In this document: in pieces, positions 25,463-39,500 of the stretch
Numbering within the stretch: position 1 is the stretch's first letter
Layout: each line of letters starts with the position of its first letter
From: Ptychodera flava
Taxonomy: Eukaryota > Hemichordata > Enteropneusta > Ptychoderidae
Assembly (NCBI RefSeq): GCF_041260155.1
Contig: NC_091933.1
Location: forward strand, 24,647,174 to 24,711,173
Direction: 5' to 3'
Length of the DNA stretch: 64,000 nt
Translations under genes and position numbers: made by a program
The notes under the pieces: model-generated
Told to the model about the DNA's origin: nothing
Seen by the model: only the letters and a program-made list of their open reading frames with translations
Databases searched by the model: none

Positions 25463-28400
25463 GCTGACTGCCCGAGCATTGAATTGAAGTACAGTACTGA
25501 ATATAAATACATTCATTTAGAAAGGATCTCACATATCCTAATATTCCCAAGTTATTCTTACAGTTTTTTTTTTCAGTTATTGTTTCATATATCAGCATAA
25601 AATAAGTAAAAATTTGCTGTTATCTTTGTAATCAAGTCTTGTGACAAATAATTCGAAAAAAATTCCTAATTATTCCTGTATTGTATTGAAATTTATTTCA
25701 CATGTTGATGCCCTTTCAAGATCAATAATGTCAGAAGCAGTGTAACGAGCTGTTTGATATACTTCTTTTTCACAAACTAGAGATACTTGACATAGTTAAT
25801 GAATGTTGAGTGAAAAGTAATTGAATATCTACCTAATAAGCTATCACAGCAGTCTGACCTGCCACTGTGTCGGAGTTATAATTGCAAAATTAAACCAGTT
25901 TTGCAATTACTATTTGTTTTCCAATTGTGATTACACATTTGATGGAATATTTTTTATACGCATGTCTTTTCTCAAGCTCACCTCAACAATTGTCTGCTTT
26001 TAAATCTGGGATAGCAAAGGTGAGATCTTCAAATGAAGGTGAATAACAAATACTCAGAAAGCTTTATTATGCTTTATTAACAACAGCTTGGCAATACTGA
26101 GCTATAATCTGTTATCATCTACGCATAAATGAGAAGATGCATGCATATAAAATATGCTAAAATCTGTCAGTAAAATTTGATGATACTTCATCATGATAGA
26201 GAGCGCCCTCAAGTGACTGCCGGCTCTTTCAGTCTAGAACAAACCTTACTGAGGTGTCAATCCAAGGAACCTCAATACTAAGTTTCAAAGAAAATTGGAC
26301 ATGCAGTTCAGAGAATGTTTTGACCAAAAACATTTAAAAAGGGCCCAACAAATACAGCTATGCAAGTTTTGCAACAATTTGAGCAAACTTAAGTCAATAA
26401 AGAGGTTTCAAAGCTTTTTTTGACCAAAACCAGGAAAAAATGTCAAAAAAGTACAAATATGCAAATTTCACTAGAATTTGAACAAACATGACTGAAGTCA
26501 CCCCTAGCAACTTGTATGCCAAATTTCAAACCAATTGGACATGCGTTATTAGAGAAGCAGCTTGGAATGTAAAAAGTTGACAGGTGCCACACCACTGCTG
26601 ACAATCATGATAAGATCTGTGATGCAGACATTGAAGCTAAAATGTTCAATTCTGTCATGTTCTTTGTTGATGTAAACTTCACTTCGAAGCAGTCAAAGAG
26701 GATTTCTTTGATTTCTATGCAGTACATGTATATTATTATAGTAGTCAAGAGAATTCCCCTGGTCTTTTTTTTTAAGAAGATAAATTTATTCCAACAAAGT
26801 GGCAAATAAAACAAATCTACGTGCACATGTTGCAGCAGTCCCTGGTCTAGATAGCCACCAATACATTTTGTACCTGCAGGATTATTGGGGTCATTTGGTT
26901 TCCTTAGCCCTTGTGTTATCAGGGTTATACCATTCCAAACTGGGTAGAAGTGCTTTCCAACTAGCTAAGCTTTTTCCTGAACACAGGATTTAATATTTAA
27001 CCCAGATGTCTGACTATCAAGGAAGCGATAATTTCAAATCGAATATAAACCAAAATCAAGCAACAAGACATGTTCTTTTGCCCAATATTACTAGTTGTCA
27101 AAATCGGGTATACTGTTGATCATCCGGAACTGTGAACCTTAGACTTCGGTCAGACAGTACATGCTCAAAAGAAAGCCTACATATCAAAGCAAAGTTGATC
27201 ATTAAGTGAACAATAACAAATTTTTCACGACAATTGGGTACAAACTAGGTCATTCCATACTGCTCAACACCTCAGTGAGTGCTGGCAAATCAAGATATCC
27301 CCATGAAATGACATTTCACTGGCCTGTGATTCTCTGCAAAAATTAGTTTATTCTGCAGTGAGGTCAGAACTTTATGACTAATATCTAATAAATACCCTTG
27401 CTGGTACACCTTGTACAATACCATTATGGGTATACCTCTAACCAAAGTATCCATTGAAGAGTTCAATACAGTTAAGACAACCATGCAGTCTGAGTTAGTG
27501 TGATGTCATCTGGATTTTATCATATTTGTTATCATTTTAGGGATGAAGTTGACTTTTACAACACGCTATTCCAACATATACAATTTTTTTTAAAATGTAA
27601 TGCATTGGAGTATGATTTAAAGTTCATCATTCATACCATGGCAATAGTTTATTGCCTTGTAACAAAGTGTCTGACATTGCACGTTTCAGTTCTGACTGAC
27701 TAGAAGTCTTTTTCTCTTGCAAAATCTGCCATTTGATTTTTATCAGCCCCTGGCTTTATCTGCATGACAGATGTTATCTATACCCCTGAGAAGTTTGCAG
27801 CACCTATAGAAAAGTGTGGGCTTGATTGATTTCAGCAGACTTAAAATATTCTCAAGTGATACACCAAACTTGTTCAAAGTCGTTACTGACAATCATGCAG
27901 TAGACCGTTTTAGCCACTGAGTACCACAAAGTCAGCAGAGATGCTCCAATGAGAATTTTCAAACGATTCAATGGTTCTCAAGAGGCAACATACTGAAGCT
28001 TGGAGATGACAGAATCACCCTCAAACACATAGTTATCAATTCAGAAATACTTCATACATATCAATAGAGATGCTGACAAGGTCAAGATCTCTAATGTTGA
28101 TAATGGTATCTCCTCCTCTAACTCAAACTGGACAGAATTTCTAACATGGGAGATGGACAGATATACAATCACCTTGTAGTGGTGTCATATTGCTGGAAAG
28201 AATGATTCCAGAGACATTTAATCAAACAGTAATGACTGCAATATAACGCTCCAATTTCTTTGGTTTTCTTTTTTATTTATTTATACATAACATTCAAATT
28301 ATTAAAAAAAATTTACAGTCTTTGGCTTTTATTTGCATAAAATTTGAAAAATCCCTGAATTGCCGTAAAAGAAAATATCACACTGTCTGCTTGTGATGAT

Positions 28401-29678
28401 ATGCAATTGTCATAGACACTAAGGTTTATCCTATAGTTTATCCTGTCAAGGATAAAAAGTGAATTAGTGAAAATCATGGTCACTTCACAAAGTTATTGCA
28501 GTAAAACTCACACCCACCAGTGGGACTGGGAGTAAAATTAATTGAAAGCACCTAGCACTTTCACCTGTGCATTTCAAGAATATTCATGAAGTGTAAAAAA
28601 AATCACTGGAATGTTATGATTCTAGCTGATCAGTTTGTCTGCATTAATTGTTCTGTTAGTTAATGAATAAGTTTTTCTTTGACACTTCTCTGAATGATGC
28701 TAGAACTACTCACACACATCAAAACAATTTTCAAGCAGCTGATTACTATTGTAAAACTTATCAAAGAGTTTATCAAAAGAAGAAAATTTGTCTGTTCTTA
28801 TATGCATGTAAATGATGAGAAATTTTAGGAAACTTTTCCAATCTCAACAGTTTGATCAAAGGAGCACGCCAGGGTGACACTGTTGATACTATCTGTTCAT
28901 GTTATGTATTTAAGTATACAACTTTTTATATCAGCTTGATTGTGTTGTACATAACTTTTCATAAATCACATACCAGCTTGCATTGTGCAGCATACATCAT
29001 CAATGCTAATACTGTGCATGAGATATCTGTCATTGGACATTACATCAAATTCATGAAGAACACTGTAAATGCTGTTGATCAAATTACTGTTTTTCAAGTA
29101 CTACGGATAAAACCGTAAAATGCTGATGACATGTCATAGAAGTGAAGTCATCTGCAAAATTTCATCAACGTTGGTAAATCATGGTACTATTTCTGCTGTC
29201 CGACCCTTACTGTGATTGCTAATACTTGGGACATCAGTAATATCTACTAGATTGCAATAATTTCAGGTGATGCTAATGTACTCTGATGCAGTTTTCACGT
29301 ATTGGCCTCTTTGGTAAAAACACGGCTTCGTATTTTGATACGATTAGTTGAATTCTGACCGTTAATCATACCAGTAGCCATTGGCTACTGGCTATTTTGA
29401 TCTATTTCTTCTACACACTTGAAATCATTTGATGGAATAGCAAAATGCTTTCACATATTGGTTTGGCATTACTTTTACAAACAGCAGCAATACTGTTGCT
29501 GAAACACTAGTTTTCAGAGATTAAAAGTACTGTGCTTGAGTTTGTTCTAATTTTCAATGCAAATCACATGCATGTGTTTATCAGCGTACGTCCACATGAC
29601 TTTGAAATTAGCCAAATGTTAATCATTCCAGTCAACAACGGGTGCAAGCATGTGTTGGTGCATTCAGTTCACTGCTCT
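25463..29678. other. Spacer between PTPDC1 and PHYH copy A
   Basis: Four kilobases of AT-rich DNA downstream of PHYH copy A. A degenerate interspersed repeat lies at 26190-26580. Otherwise nothing was recognised; the 3' UTR of PHYH A must lie just below 29679 but no confident poly(A) signal was picked. Confidence 0.55.
26190..26580. repeat. Degenerate interspersed repeat of the 'CCTAGxxACxTGTAxxCCAAAT' type
   Basis: Contains units similar to those at 32.1-32.4 and 33.2-33.5 kb: a CCCCTAGCAACTTGTATGCC segment, 'AAATTTCAAACCAATTGGAC' and 'ATATGCAAATTTCACTAGAA'. It is probably a non-autonomous element built of diverged internal units. Confidence 0.5.
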
Positions 29679-32600
29679 CTAACACATAGTTCCAGGTTGC
29701 CCATGGACAAGCCTTGCCTTGCTGTACCAGATGTCCTACAAAAGTGAAAAAAAAACATAATAAGTATAAGAACATTTTTGTTCCACACTAATTATGATTG
29801 CTGTTGAAACTGAAGTGATGACGGTGACTTGCTGACAGCATGGAGTTAGAAACGGTCTGTTTCTAACTCCATGCTGACAGAATTATACCAAATCAAATTA
29901 TGTGTGCCAGCAGTGCTGTTGTCAGTCTAATCTGGTTGTATACATACACCTTCTACGTATTCCGTCGAATCCTAAACTCAGCCTTCTAAGTATCTAACAA
30001 CCACTGTCTGGAGTAGCCAAACTGTGTTCTATGTTATAGACCTGCGCATTGCATGTCCAGTGAGACCACGACTGAAAGTAGCCAATAGCTTAAACTTATT
30101 TCACTATAGTACCATTGGTACAAATGGCATAAAAATACAACCAAGCTTAGATGACTGCAAAGGGATGTACTCATGAATTGTCATTTCCATTGCATTTGCG
30201 TTAGTAAGCTCCTAATGTTTAAATTATTCCATAGCTTCATAGCAAGGAAAGTGAGAATACATATTTGTAACACATCTCTTGGTAGAGTTAAATGTACTGC
30301 AAGTGCATCCAAAGCCATACATTGAAATTTACTGTCCTCTGTATTCAGTGTAAAAAATTAATCTTTATGGCCCTGATACCAACTTTGCAGACCCAAATAC
30401 CTGTATCAGGGCCGTGAAGGTTTTATCATTTATCTTATGGAAATTGACGAGTTAAAATAATATTCTGCAAAATTTTGGAAATAAAAATATTTGTTATTTT
30501 AAACATTTATTGCCATTTGTGTAAATTTTTTGGAAAAGTGATGGCTGCATGCCATCACAGATTGATATTCATAATAATATCAACTTGCTCCATTGAACAT
30601 GATACAGAAAATTATTACACAAGTGTGTGGGCATTTTTTCCCATAGCGTTACACAAGACTGTGGCTTGAGGTACACGATAAGAGGTAAAAACTACCACAA
30701 CATGTTAGCAAATATGATTCTGTTGCACAAACTGATATTTCAAAGAAGCAGACAAGATGGGAATTCAAATCTGATGAGACAGAGTTTCAAACCAGGATCA
30801 ATTGTACACTCACTTACCTTCATTGAAAGTGTCGGAGGATCGATACCTCTCTTTTTCAGGGTCATCCTGGCCATCTCCTCAAGTTCGCTTTCAGCACTGT
30901 TCTGAACATCTTCAATCTTATCCATGTAATAGCAGTCTGCACTGGCAAAGTGGCACGAAATGGACTGCGAATATATATATATGAAGAATTTTCTTATTTA
31001 TGTACCGTAGTATTCAAACTTGTCACAAAATTGTACATTAGCTCACAGACAGGAGAAGCGAGATTAGCTTCAGAGTTTTTGAGTGAAATCAACCCAGCAT
31101 GTATTTTGGTAGTCTGGAACTTCATCATGGTTTTGATAGATCGGTATGTGCTACGTATATACGTACCCCTTAAAGTTGTTAGAATTAAGGATAGCAAACA
31201 AAAACCATATTGGACTTCTGGACCAGTGCATTTGGCAACAATGTTGAATACTGGGCCCGAGCAAAACCTTTTCATTTGCCAAATATGACAATTATGGCTT
31301 GAATATGGGACTTGGCGGCAATCATTATTCATAGTTGCCCCGTCAGAAAGAGTTGAGTCATTGACCTTGTGATAGAGTTCAACAAACTTGATCACTCACT
31401 GAACTTTGGACACAACTGACACATGACCCTTGAAATATGATACGAATCAAAGTATGACACAACAGCCTCCACTCCCTACACAGTAGCTACATTGTGTATT
31501 TATAAAACCAGTTATCAGCTATTATGCCATTCGAGGTGAAGTCTTTAAAGTAGAACATGGCTTCAACACAAATATTCAGACTCTCAAATTTTTTCAATTC
31601 TTCTCTGATCAAGCACTTGTGGCTGTTCATTTAGAAGCTCTTTGAGTACGAAAAACTTTCAACCTCTTATTTTGGCAAAACAAAAATTTTATTTTTCCGT
31701 ACGGGGTTAACAAAGGGATGGCAGCCATTTTGAATTTCAAACATCGGTAAATCTTGGGTAATTGTTTCTCTAGTACCAAGATTTGCACGGTGACCCCCAA
31801 TGTTTGATCTTGATTTTGAAAGCGAATGGTTGGAAGATTGAGGAAAATTTGCGTGACAGTTTAAGTCTTTTACTTTTGAGGCGCGTACTACCTTTATAGC
31901 ATACATTATTGCTTCTGTTTCCAACTTTTGTCAAGATTCAATTTGAACAAATAAAGCTGTGCAGAGATATAATGATTCTGTCACAGCTATAGACAAAATT
32001 CTACATTACCTTAATGGTTCTGATCAATTTGTTCACAATAAAAACATAGGGCCAAAGTCCCTGAAGCTACTATAGACATGGATACAAAATTAAGTATTTC
32101 CTGACTGCATGAAATTATCTCACTAAGGCCATTCTAGGGACATGTAACCCAAATATTAAAGCTGTCTGACCAGCGGTTTTGAAAAAACAAGCGACTCAAC
32201 ATTTGACAGAGCTCTGCTGTGTTATGTAGAGAATAACCTTTTGTGACACATGTATTGATGAAGAAGGTGGATATCTTTGATAGCTCATTTCAGGATGGCC
32301 TGACCAAAAATGGAAAAAAATCTGTAAAAATACAGATTTGCATATTTCATCAGACTACATTAGTCTATAATAGCAAATAAACGAGAGTTAATTACATTCT
32401 AATTAAAGTAAACAAGACTTGCTTAAATCAAGATTTACGTCATAAAAAAACAGCATATCTGTCAGGTTATAAAGAATCTTGAGTTGGTTATCTTTTAATA
32501 TCAGTATTTTCACCCTATTAACCAAGCACATTTTAACTTTCAAATTAACATTGTAAGTAAGTCCTGTTGAATAAGTTGAGACTGTACGTACTCAGAGAAA

Positions 32601-33534
32601 GCACACTGAAGAGACAAATGTTTGAAACTTAAGAAGTTCAAGGTCATCAAAAGCATTATAAGGAATCATGTTACACTTTCATTGCACTGTTTACACAGAT
32701 TGCATAATTGCTATAAATAGCACATGAGAAATCTTACAGCCCAGCTTTACCATAAAACCCTATCACTTTGACCACTCTTTTAATTGACCACTCTATTTTT
32801 TTCCTCAAAAAGTAATCTTATTTTATCCTTACCGAAGTCAACCATAAATGGAAATTAGAACTTTCTCTATCTCTATTTATTTGACCACCCTATCATGACA
32901 AACTATTATGAGCAATTCTCTTTTAGATAACATAAATGTGGTTCAGAATATATCAAAGTTGGGATTCAGGAAAGTTGCCTTTACATGTTTTAATCCTCCA
33001 AGATGGTAAGCATTTCACTATGAACTGTCAAAAAAAGTTGAACTTTCTGATAATTCCACACTAAAATTATTTTGGCTTTGATGATTTCCTAATTAATTCA
33101 ATTATTTAAAATCATATTAATTATTTTTTTCTGGGTGAATTGATAGGGTTTATACAGTACAAGAATTACATACAATGTAAGTCAAATTTTGACCAAACAT
33201 GACCAAAAAAATCCTTAAAAATACACATTTGCATATTTCTTCACAATTTGAACAAATCTAAGTTGGGTTATCCCTAGGGACCTGTACACCAAATAACAAA
33301 GCTGTCTGACCAGCATATACGAAAGAAGATTTTTTACCAAAACACCTTTTTTGGCATTAATTTGCCTATTTTCGACAATATCAAAAATTAAAAAAAAAGT
33401 TTCTCAAAACATATTAAAAAAGTTTCTCAAAATCATATTTTTCATCTACACAACAAATATCAAATCAGTAAGTACTGCGGTTCTCAAGATATTTGAGTGG
33501 ACGGACGCCTCACAAACGGACATACATACATACA

Positions 33535-33566
<32 letters not shown>

Positions 33567-36500
33567 CATACATACAGACTGACGCCGGACGCCGGACGGA
33601 TACCCATCCCAATAGCTTCTATAGACTATAGTCTATAGTAGCTAAAAAGTATTGTACCATATGAGAAAGAGATTTCTACTAAAGAGAATTGGATGAACTG
33701 TTCTCAGGGTGCATCATGAATCATGATGATTGCCACTCAGCATTACTATTAATTGTATCTCACATGATTGGAGGATGATCCTGTTTTCTACAAAATGCAC
33801 ATCTGTGTCTCAGGTTCTGAGAAACGTAATTATTTACCTTTCTGAATCCAGTTGTCCTGTTCGTGCCAGATCCGTGGATCAACAGGGGATGGAAGAAGAC
33901 AGTATCTCCAGTTTCCATTTCCAGATGTAGACGTGGCTTATCAGGAGAGTAATCCAGGATTCCATGGTATAGTTTGTTGACACCACCCTGAAAACCATTA
34001 ACACCAGCTTTAATATTAAAATACGCTCATTACCAAGGGTTGCCTATGGCACTGATTGCAAATGACGTCATGTTTTTCTCTCATTAATATGCATATATAA
34101 ATATTTGTCTGCATTTTCCTCACAAACAATGAAAATAAAACCTGGTAGCGTTACAACGCTTACTAAAAGTCACACTAGTTTGTCACTTTGTGGTATTTTA
34201 TGGCTCAGACTACAAGCTGCAACAACAGCCGCGCATGCAACAACAAAGTTTGTCCGAATTTGTTGTTTGAAAGTCGTGCACATGCAGCTACATGTAGTAA
34301 CAAACCTGAAATCACAACCAGCGCTATTGCAATTTGAATCCAGTTATACATCTGGCTATGCATATCTCCAAAATATCAAGTCCATTAAAAATTTCTGTAC
34401 CAGATTATTTGCAGTATTATTAATTTGAAAATGTTCACTAATGTCAACACTGATGACTATCCAATGGATGACATATCAAAAGTTATAGACCTTGTAGAGA
34501 AGAGTTTATTCTAATCTTGGACAATTCGCATCGCAATCCTGTGATTAAATACAGATTTACAAAAAATGCTTAATTTGAGGTGACAAACTTCCGCTCTCCT
34601 GCAGCAAAATCCTGACGTCACATTTCTGATCCAAATTATCACTGCAGAGTAAATAAATCCCTTATCTGCTTCCTTCCAATATTTCATACCTCCCACTGTG
34701 GATATCCATGAGGCAAGATTTTCCCTTTGTGCGATCCCGGAATGACAACCAGGCATCCATTCTGGCGATGTACTTTCTCCATTGCTGTCCAGGAGCACAC
34801 TACTCTTTCCGCAGGACGGAATGGAAAATAGTACAAGTCCTGGTGCATTGGATGGCGGGAACTCTTCGTACCTGTGATAGCAAAAATATTGTGAAGGTTG
34901 AAAAACAGTATGAAGTTGTACAGCATTAAGCATGCAAAGCCCTCGGAGTAACAATTCAATTTATTCATAGATTTATTAATCCCAGTGAAAATGCTGATTG
35001 TCTAGTTTTGTTGGCAAATCAATCGATTTAAATAAAACCCTTGTGCAGATTTGAATACTAAAGCACAAAAGGTGGAATTAATTAAATTCACATGGAAAAT
35101 TAAATAATTTTACAGAATATATTTTAGTGATACACGAAGTCTCAAATGGTATATCAAATTTTTGTAAGTTAAACAGTTCATGCTCCGAAAAATCTTCCAA
35201 AGGCTCTATTGAGATTTACATTCCAAAGGTATGAGTCTGTACATTGAAGCTTCTAACCCTTAAAATTTCTCCTCAATCATGTTATCAATTGGTACAGATA
35301 AAAGAAGGCTCAAACTTGTGGACATTAAGCGATAATAACACTTTGGTGGCAGGAATACAGTGTGTATTGTGTAATGATGTTCTTCCATGCCTTGCTTATG
35401 AAAGAGTTTTGAAAACATGTGTCAATAACACAGAATATGACATGAATACACAGACTACATGATAATGATACTGTGTTTAACCCCTTGAGTGCCAAAGTCA
35501 ACTTTTGTTGCCTTTAATAAAATATACCACGGTCAATGAAATGTGGTGTCCATTTGGTCCAAAATTATTGAAAACATTTTGTATCGAAAATTCATAAAAT
35601 TGGCAAAATGTTGCACTAAAATTTGTTGGGAAAAATAATTGCACTCAAAGGGTTCAAAGTACATGTATCTGTTTAGAAAGTTCATCGGTGTGTCCGACAT
35701 GTAAAGGACACTGTGGGTAGATGCACATCCATTTTTATCATATGTTCTAGGATCAGTATATGACTGACAGGATCCAAGGGTTACTGACAGGAAGGATCAG
35801 GAAAAGTTTGTTGACAATTTGCATAAGATACCAATGAGCACAAAGAATGACCCTTCTGATATACTTATATACTAGAAATCAAGAATGCCGTTCATACACA
35901 GGCCATTGAAACGTCTCTGAAACGGTTCTGGGCCAATACTGACACAATAAGTTATGTGTGGACACTCCGAAGTGGTTCTGAAGCGTTTCAGATTTGAGAC
36001 GGTTTAGTCGGCCCGACCAGAGCCGTTGTAGGGATTAACTCTATCCGCAAATCGCTGTGTGGACAGACTGAGCTGCTTCAGAAGCGTTTCAAACGCCCTC
36101 ACGCGACAGGTATTTGTAACATAAAACAAACAACAACCAATATACAATATTCACTTTCGCCATGGCTGCCGAACACAGTACTACATCTCGCGGTATACTG
36201 GTCCGACGAAGAGATAAGCTTGCTACCAAAAACCCTATCAATTCGACCAGAAAAAAATAGTTACGATTTGAAAAACGTCGAATTAATAGGAAATTAAAAC
36301 TGCCGAAATAATTTAGTGGTCGAATGAATTTAATTTGGAACGACGAGGATGAAATTTAAGCGAGACATGTTTGCCATGTTGAGACTGCTTCAAAGCATGC
36401 ACTGAAATTTTGTGATGTCGACAAATTTCGTAACAAAAAAACCTCAAACGCACGTTGGTGTCACATCAAAATCAAAGTGGCCGCGATTACAGACGGAACA

Positions 36501-39500
36501 ATCTGTGACACTGCCACCGGCCGCTCGACCGACGACACGTAAGCTGACACATGTGTGCCAGCCCTTGGAAATATATTGTAACTCCTTGACAGGCAGATGA
36601 GATTGTCTTATAGCGTTTGATGCATTGAAAGTTTGTAAAAAAATAATAACAAATGGCATCACCGATCATAAGAAACGTGGTGTTGAAGATAATAGTTTTT
36701 AAAAGAAGACTATGACAACCATATTTTGTCTGTAAGTATTATCTAACTTTCGAAAACCAACATCTAAAGATTTACTTCAACCAACACTTTTGGATTTGTT
36801 CTACTCTTTATTATAAGATTAGTCGATTTCTGGAAAGTAGGTGTACATTTTCGATGTCTGTGTATCATCTACACCGAAGTTATATCCGAAAGAGTATAAT
36901 CAGTTCCCGACAGCGTAAACCTCTCTCTCCCTCTCTCCGGCATTTCAATGTTTTATATTGTCGACATTTATATATCAGTCTGAAGTTTCAGGTCACTGCT
37001 CAATGCAAGTACTGGGTAGTTGATGTCAATTTTTCCGTATCGGGCATGGTCTCTATCGTCACTCTAATCGTTAGTGTTTTCCTGTTATATTCCATATCAA
37101 ACTCAAAACACAACGTGAACAACGCTGATAATGTATTGCTATTTGTATGGAAGTTTGGATTAGTGTGGACGGTAATGTTTTGTTTGTGTGGGGAAAGCTT
37201 ATGGCGAGGCGAAACAAACATTTTTATTAACACAAACAATCGGATAAGAATGTACGAACACATTTTAGAAACCAATAAAACACAAACTCGACACAAAAAC
37301 ATTTGGATAGTTAGGTGGGGAGCCTCTTTGACATTCTTTACAGCCAGTACGACGTCGTCCATTTCAGCCATCTTGTTACAAACAATGCTTGGCCATACAC
37401 ACCTTTTGAACTCGAGAGGGCGCATTAAGACGTCTTAAACATCAAAACAATGGCTCAATTTTGTGTATGTGGACGCAAGCGGACTCAAGCTATTAATCCC
37501 CTGTGTTTACAAATCACAAATAGTGTTGCAGAAGCGGTTCAATTTTCCCTGTCTGAACATAGTAAAGAATGGCCAAATATCTTTCTTACCTGGATCAGGT
37601 GGTTTGTTGATCAGCATGGTGTGCATAGCCATAATGTTTGGTCCAGTGAATGCTTCAACATACTTCAAAAGCTGTACAGAAAATTTAAGAACCGCTAGAT
37701 ATACATTTACCACCAACAAACAGATTTACAATACAATTCAATTTATAATTAAAAGAATTTCTTGGTACAAATCCCCATGTTCTACACAGTGGTTCAAGAC
37801 TACAACCATTATCTCAGTCGTCTCCTGACAATTATGTACACATATACATACATACACATGCACAAAACCCACATTCCATCATCCAGACTACCCTGGGTTC
37901 AACTCCAGGAGAAGAGCACAACCATCGCCAGGCTGCTGATCTAGCTGCATGTACACTGACATGACAAATGTTTCAAATATTAGTTTGTAACATGTTACAT
38001 CACAAATTGCATTCATGACTGAAAATGTATAAATATCAATAGCTCTCGTCTATCATATTTTATAATATAGATGAGGTTTTTCTAGCTCTCATCTATCATA
38101 TTTATAGATGAGGTTTTTCAAGGTGTCAATTGTAATAATGTATCTTGTAGAAATGTTGACTAAGTAATAAATTCTGAATGCCATTTTCCTTAACTTTAAA
38201 AAATTGAAAATATTAATCTCATGGCAATGCATGAGGGTTTCATTTTTCTGCTAGATTTAAATCTAATTTAAATTCCATGATGAAACACAACTTGCAAAAG
38301 TGGTGAAAGAGCTAAAAAAAAGGCTCAAGGTTCAGTAAAGTTAAGCCATTTGTTTTGTCTTTGACACATCAGCTGGAACGAGATGTCTGACTGACCTCAG
38401 GTAATCTGCAATAGTGCATCATCTCCGGAACATCTTGGAAGTTCTGTATCTTGGTAACCGCTTTCTGGCCTGGCACAAACTCTGCCTTTGCTATGGCAAC
38501 ATCTCTCATGATCGTCAAAGTTGGTGGTTTTGGCATTTCTCCCTTGCACAGCAGTTCAAAACATTCTCTGGGAAAGGAATACGCAATTGAAAGACAGTAA
38601 TTCTGTGGCAAGGTTTAACCACTTCACCGCTATGGTTGGTCTCCCACAATCATTATCAACAGTGAATGTGGAGTTGTTCACAGGAGCATTCAGGGGTGAG
38701 GGTTTAAACAGCATAGAGATATGTTTAGGAAACACTGAAATTTAGTTTAAATAACTTTGACAAGTTACATGGGTACCAGTCAACTCGCACCTTTTCCAAG
38801 CCGCCCAGAACCAACTCGCCCGATACCAACTTGCCCGATTCCAACTCGCCCGATGCCAACTCCTCGATACTATTTTACAGTTTTATGAGTACGTGGTGCA
38901 TATAAAACGATTTGTTCCTAACAACAAATATTTCTAACATTGGGAACCACAGGTGCGCGCTTGAAATATATGTGCCAACACGGAAAAGTTTTTATTTGCG
39001 ATTTTCACGTTTTGGAAATCTCTTGAAAGAGTAAATTTCATTCCGCTTCTTTACATATACGGAAAGTTACTGCAGTTACAGGCTCACGTCTTCAGAACAG
39101 CAGGACTGTCTTTCAAGAGTTACTGGCCCAGCATGAAAATAGCTGGCCTCGGGCCATCAGGTTAGTGTACATGGAATCTAGAGCTACATCTCAAACCAAG
39201 GGTGAGTTGGCATCGGGCGAGTTGGAATCGGACGAGTTGGTATTGGGCGAGTTAATTGGTATCGGGCGAGTTGGAATCGGACGAGTTGGTTCTGGGCAGG
39301 TTGGAAAAGGTGCGAGTTGACTGTAATTCGGGGTTTGCGTAACATTTAGTATAATACAAATGGTAATTAAGTTTGCATATCATGTACAACTGATCATTTG
39401 TATCTATTTCACACAGTGGTGAAATAATCTAAAAAGTGTCAATTTTTTTTTTCATTTTATCTCAGTCATGAAGACTGAAGAGAAAGCTGATACTAGTACC

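Noticed and set aside
36854-37438. Plus-strand 194-codon frame with hydrophobic stretch
   Set aside because: No family recognised and heavily overlapped on the other strand; left as unexplained DNA rather than a gene.
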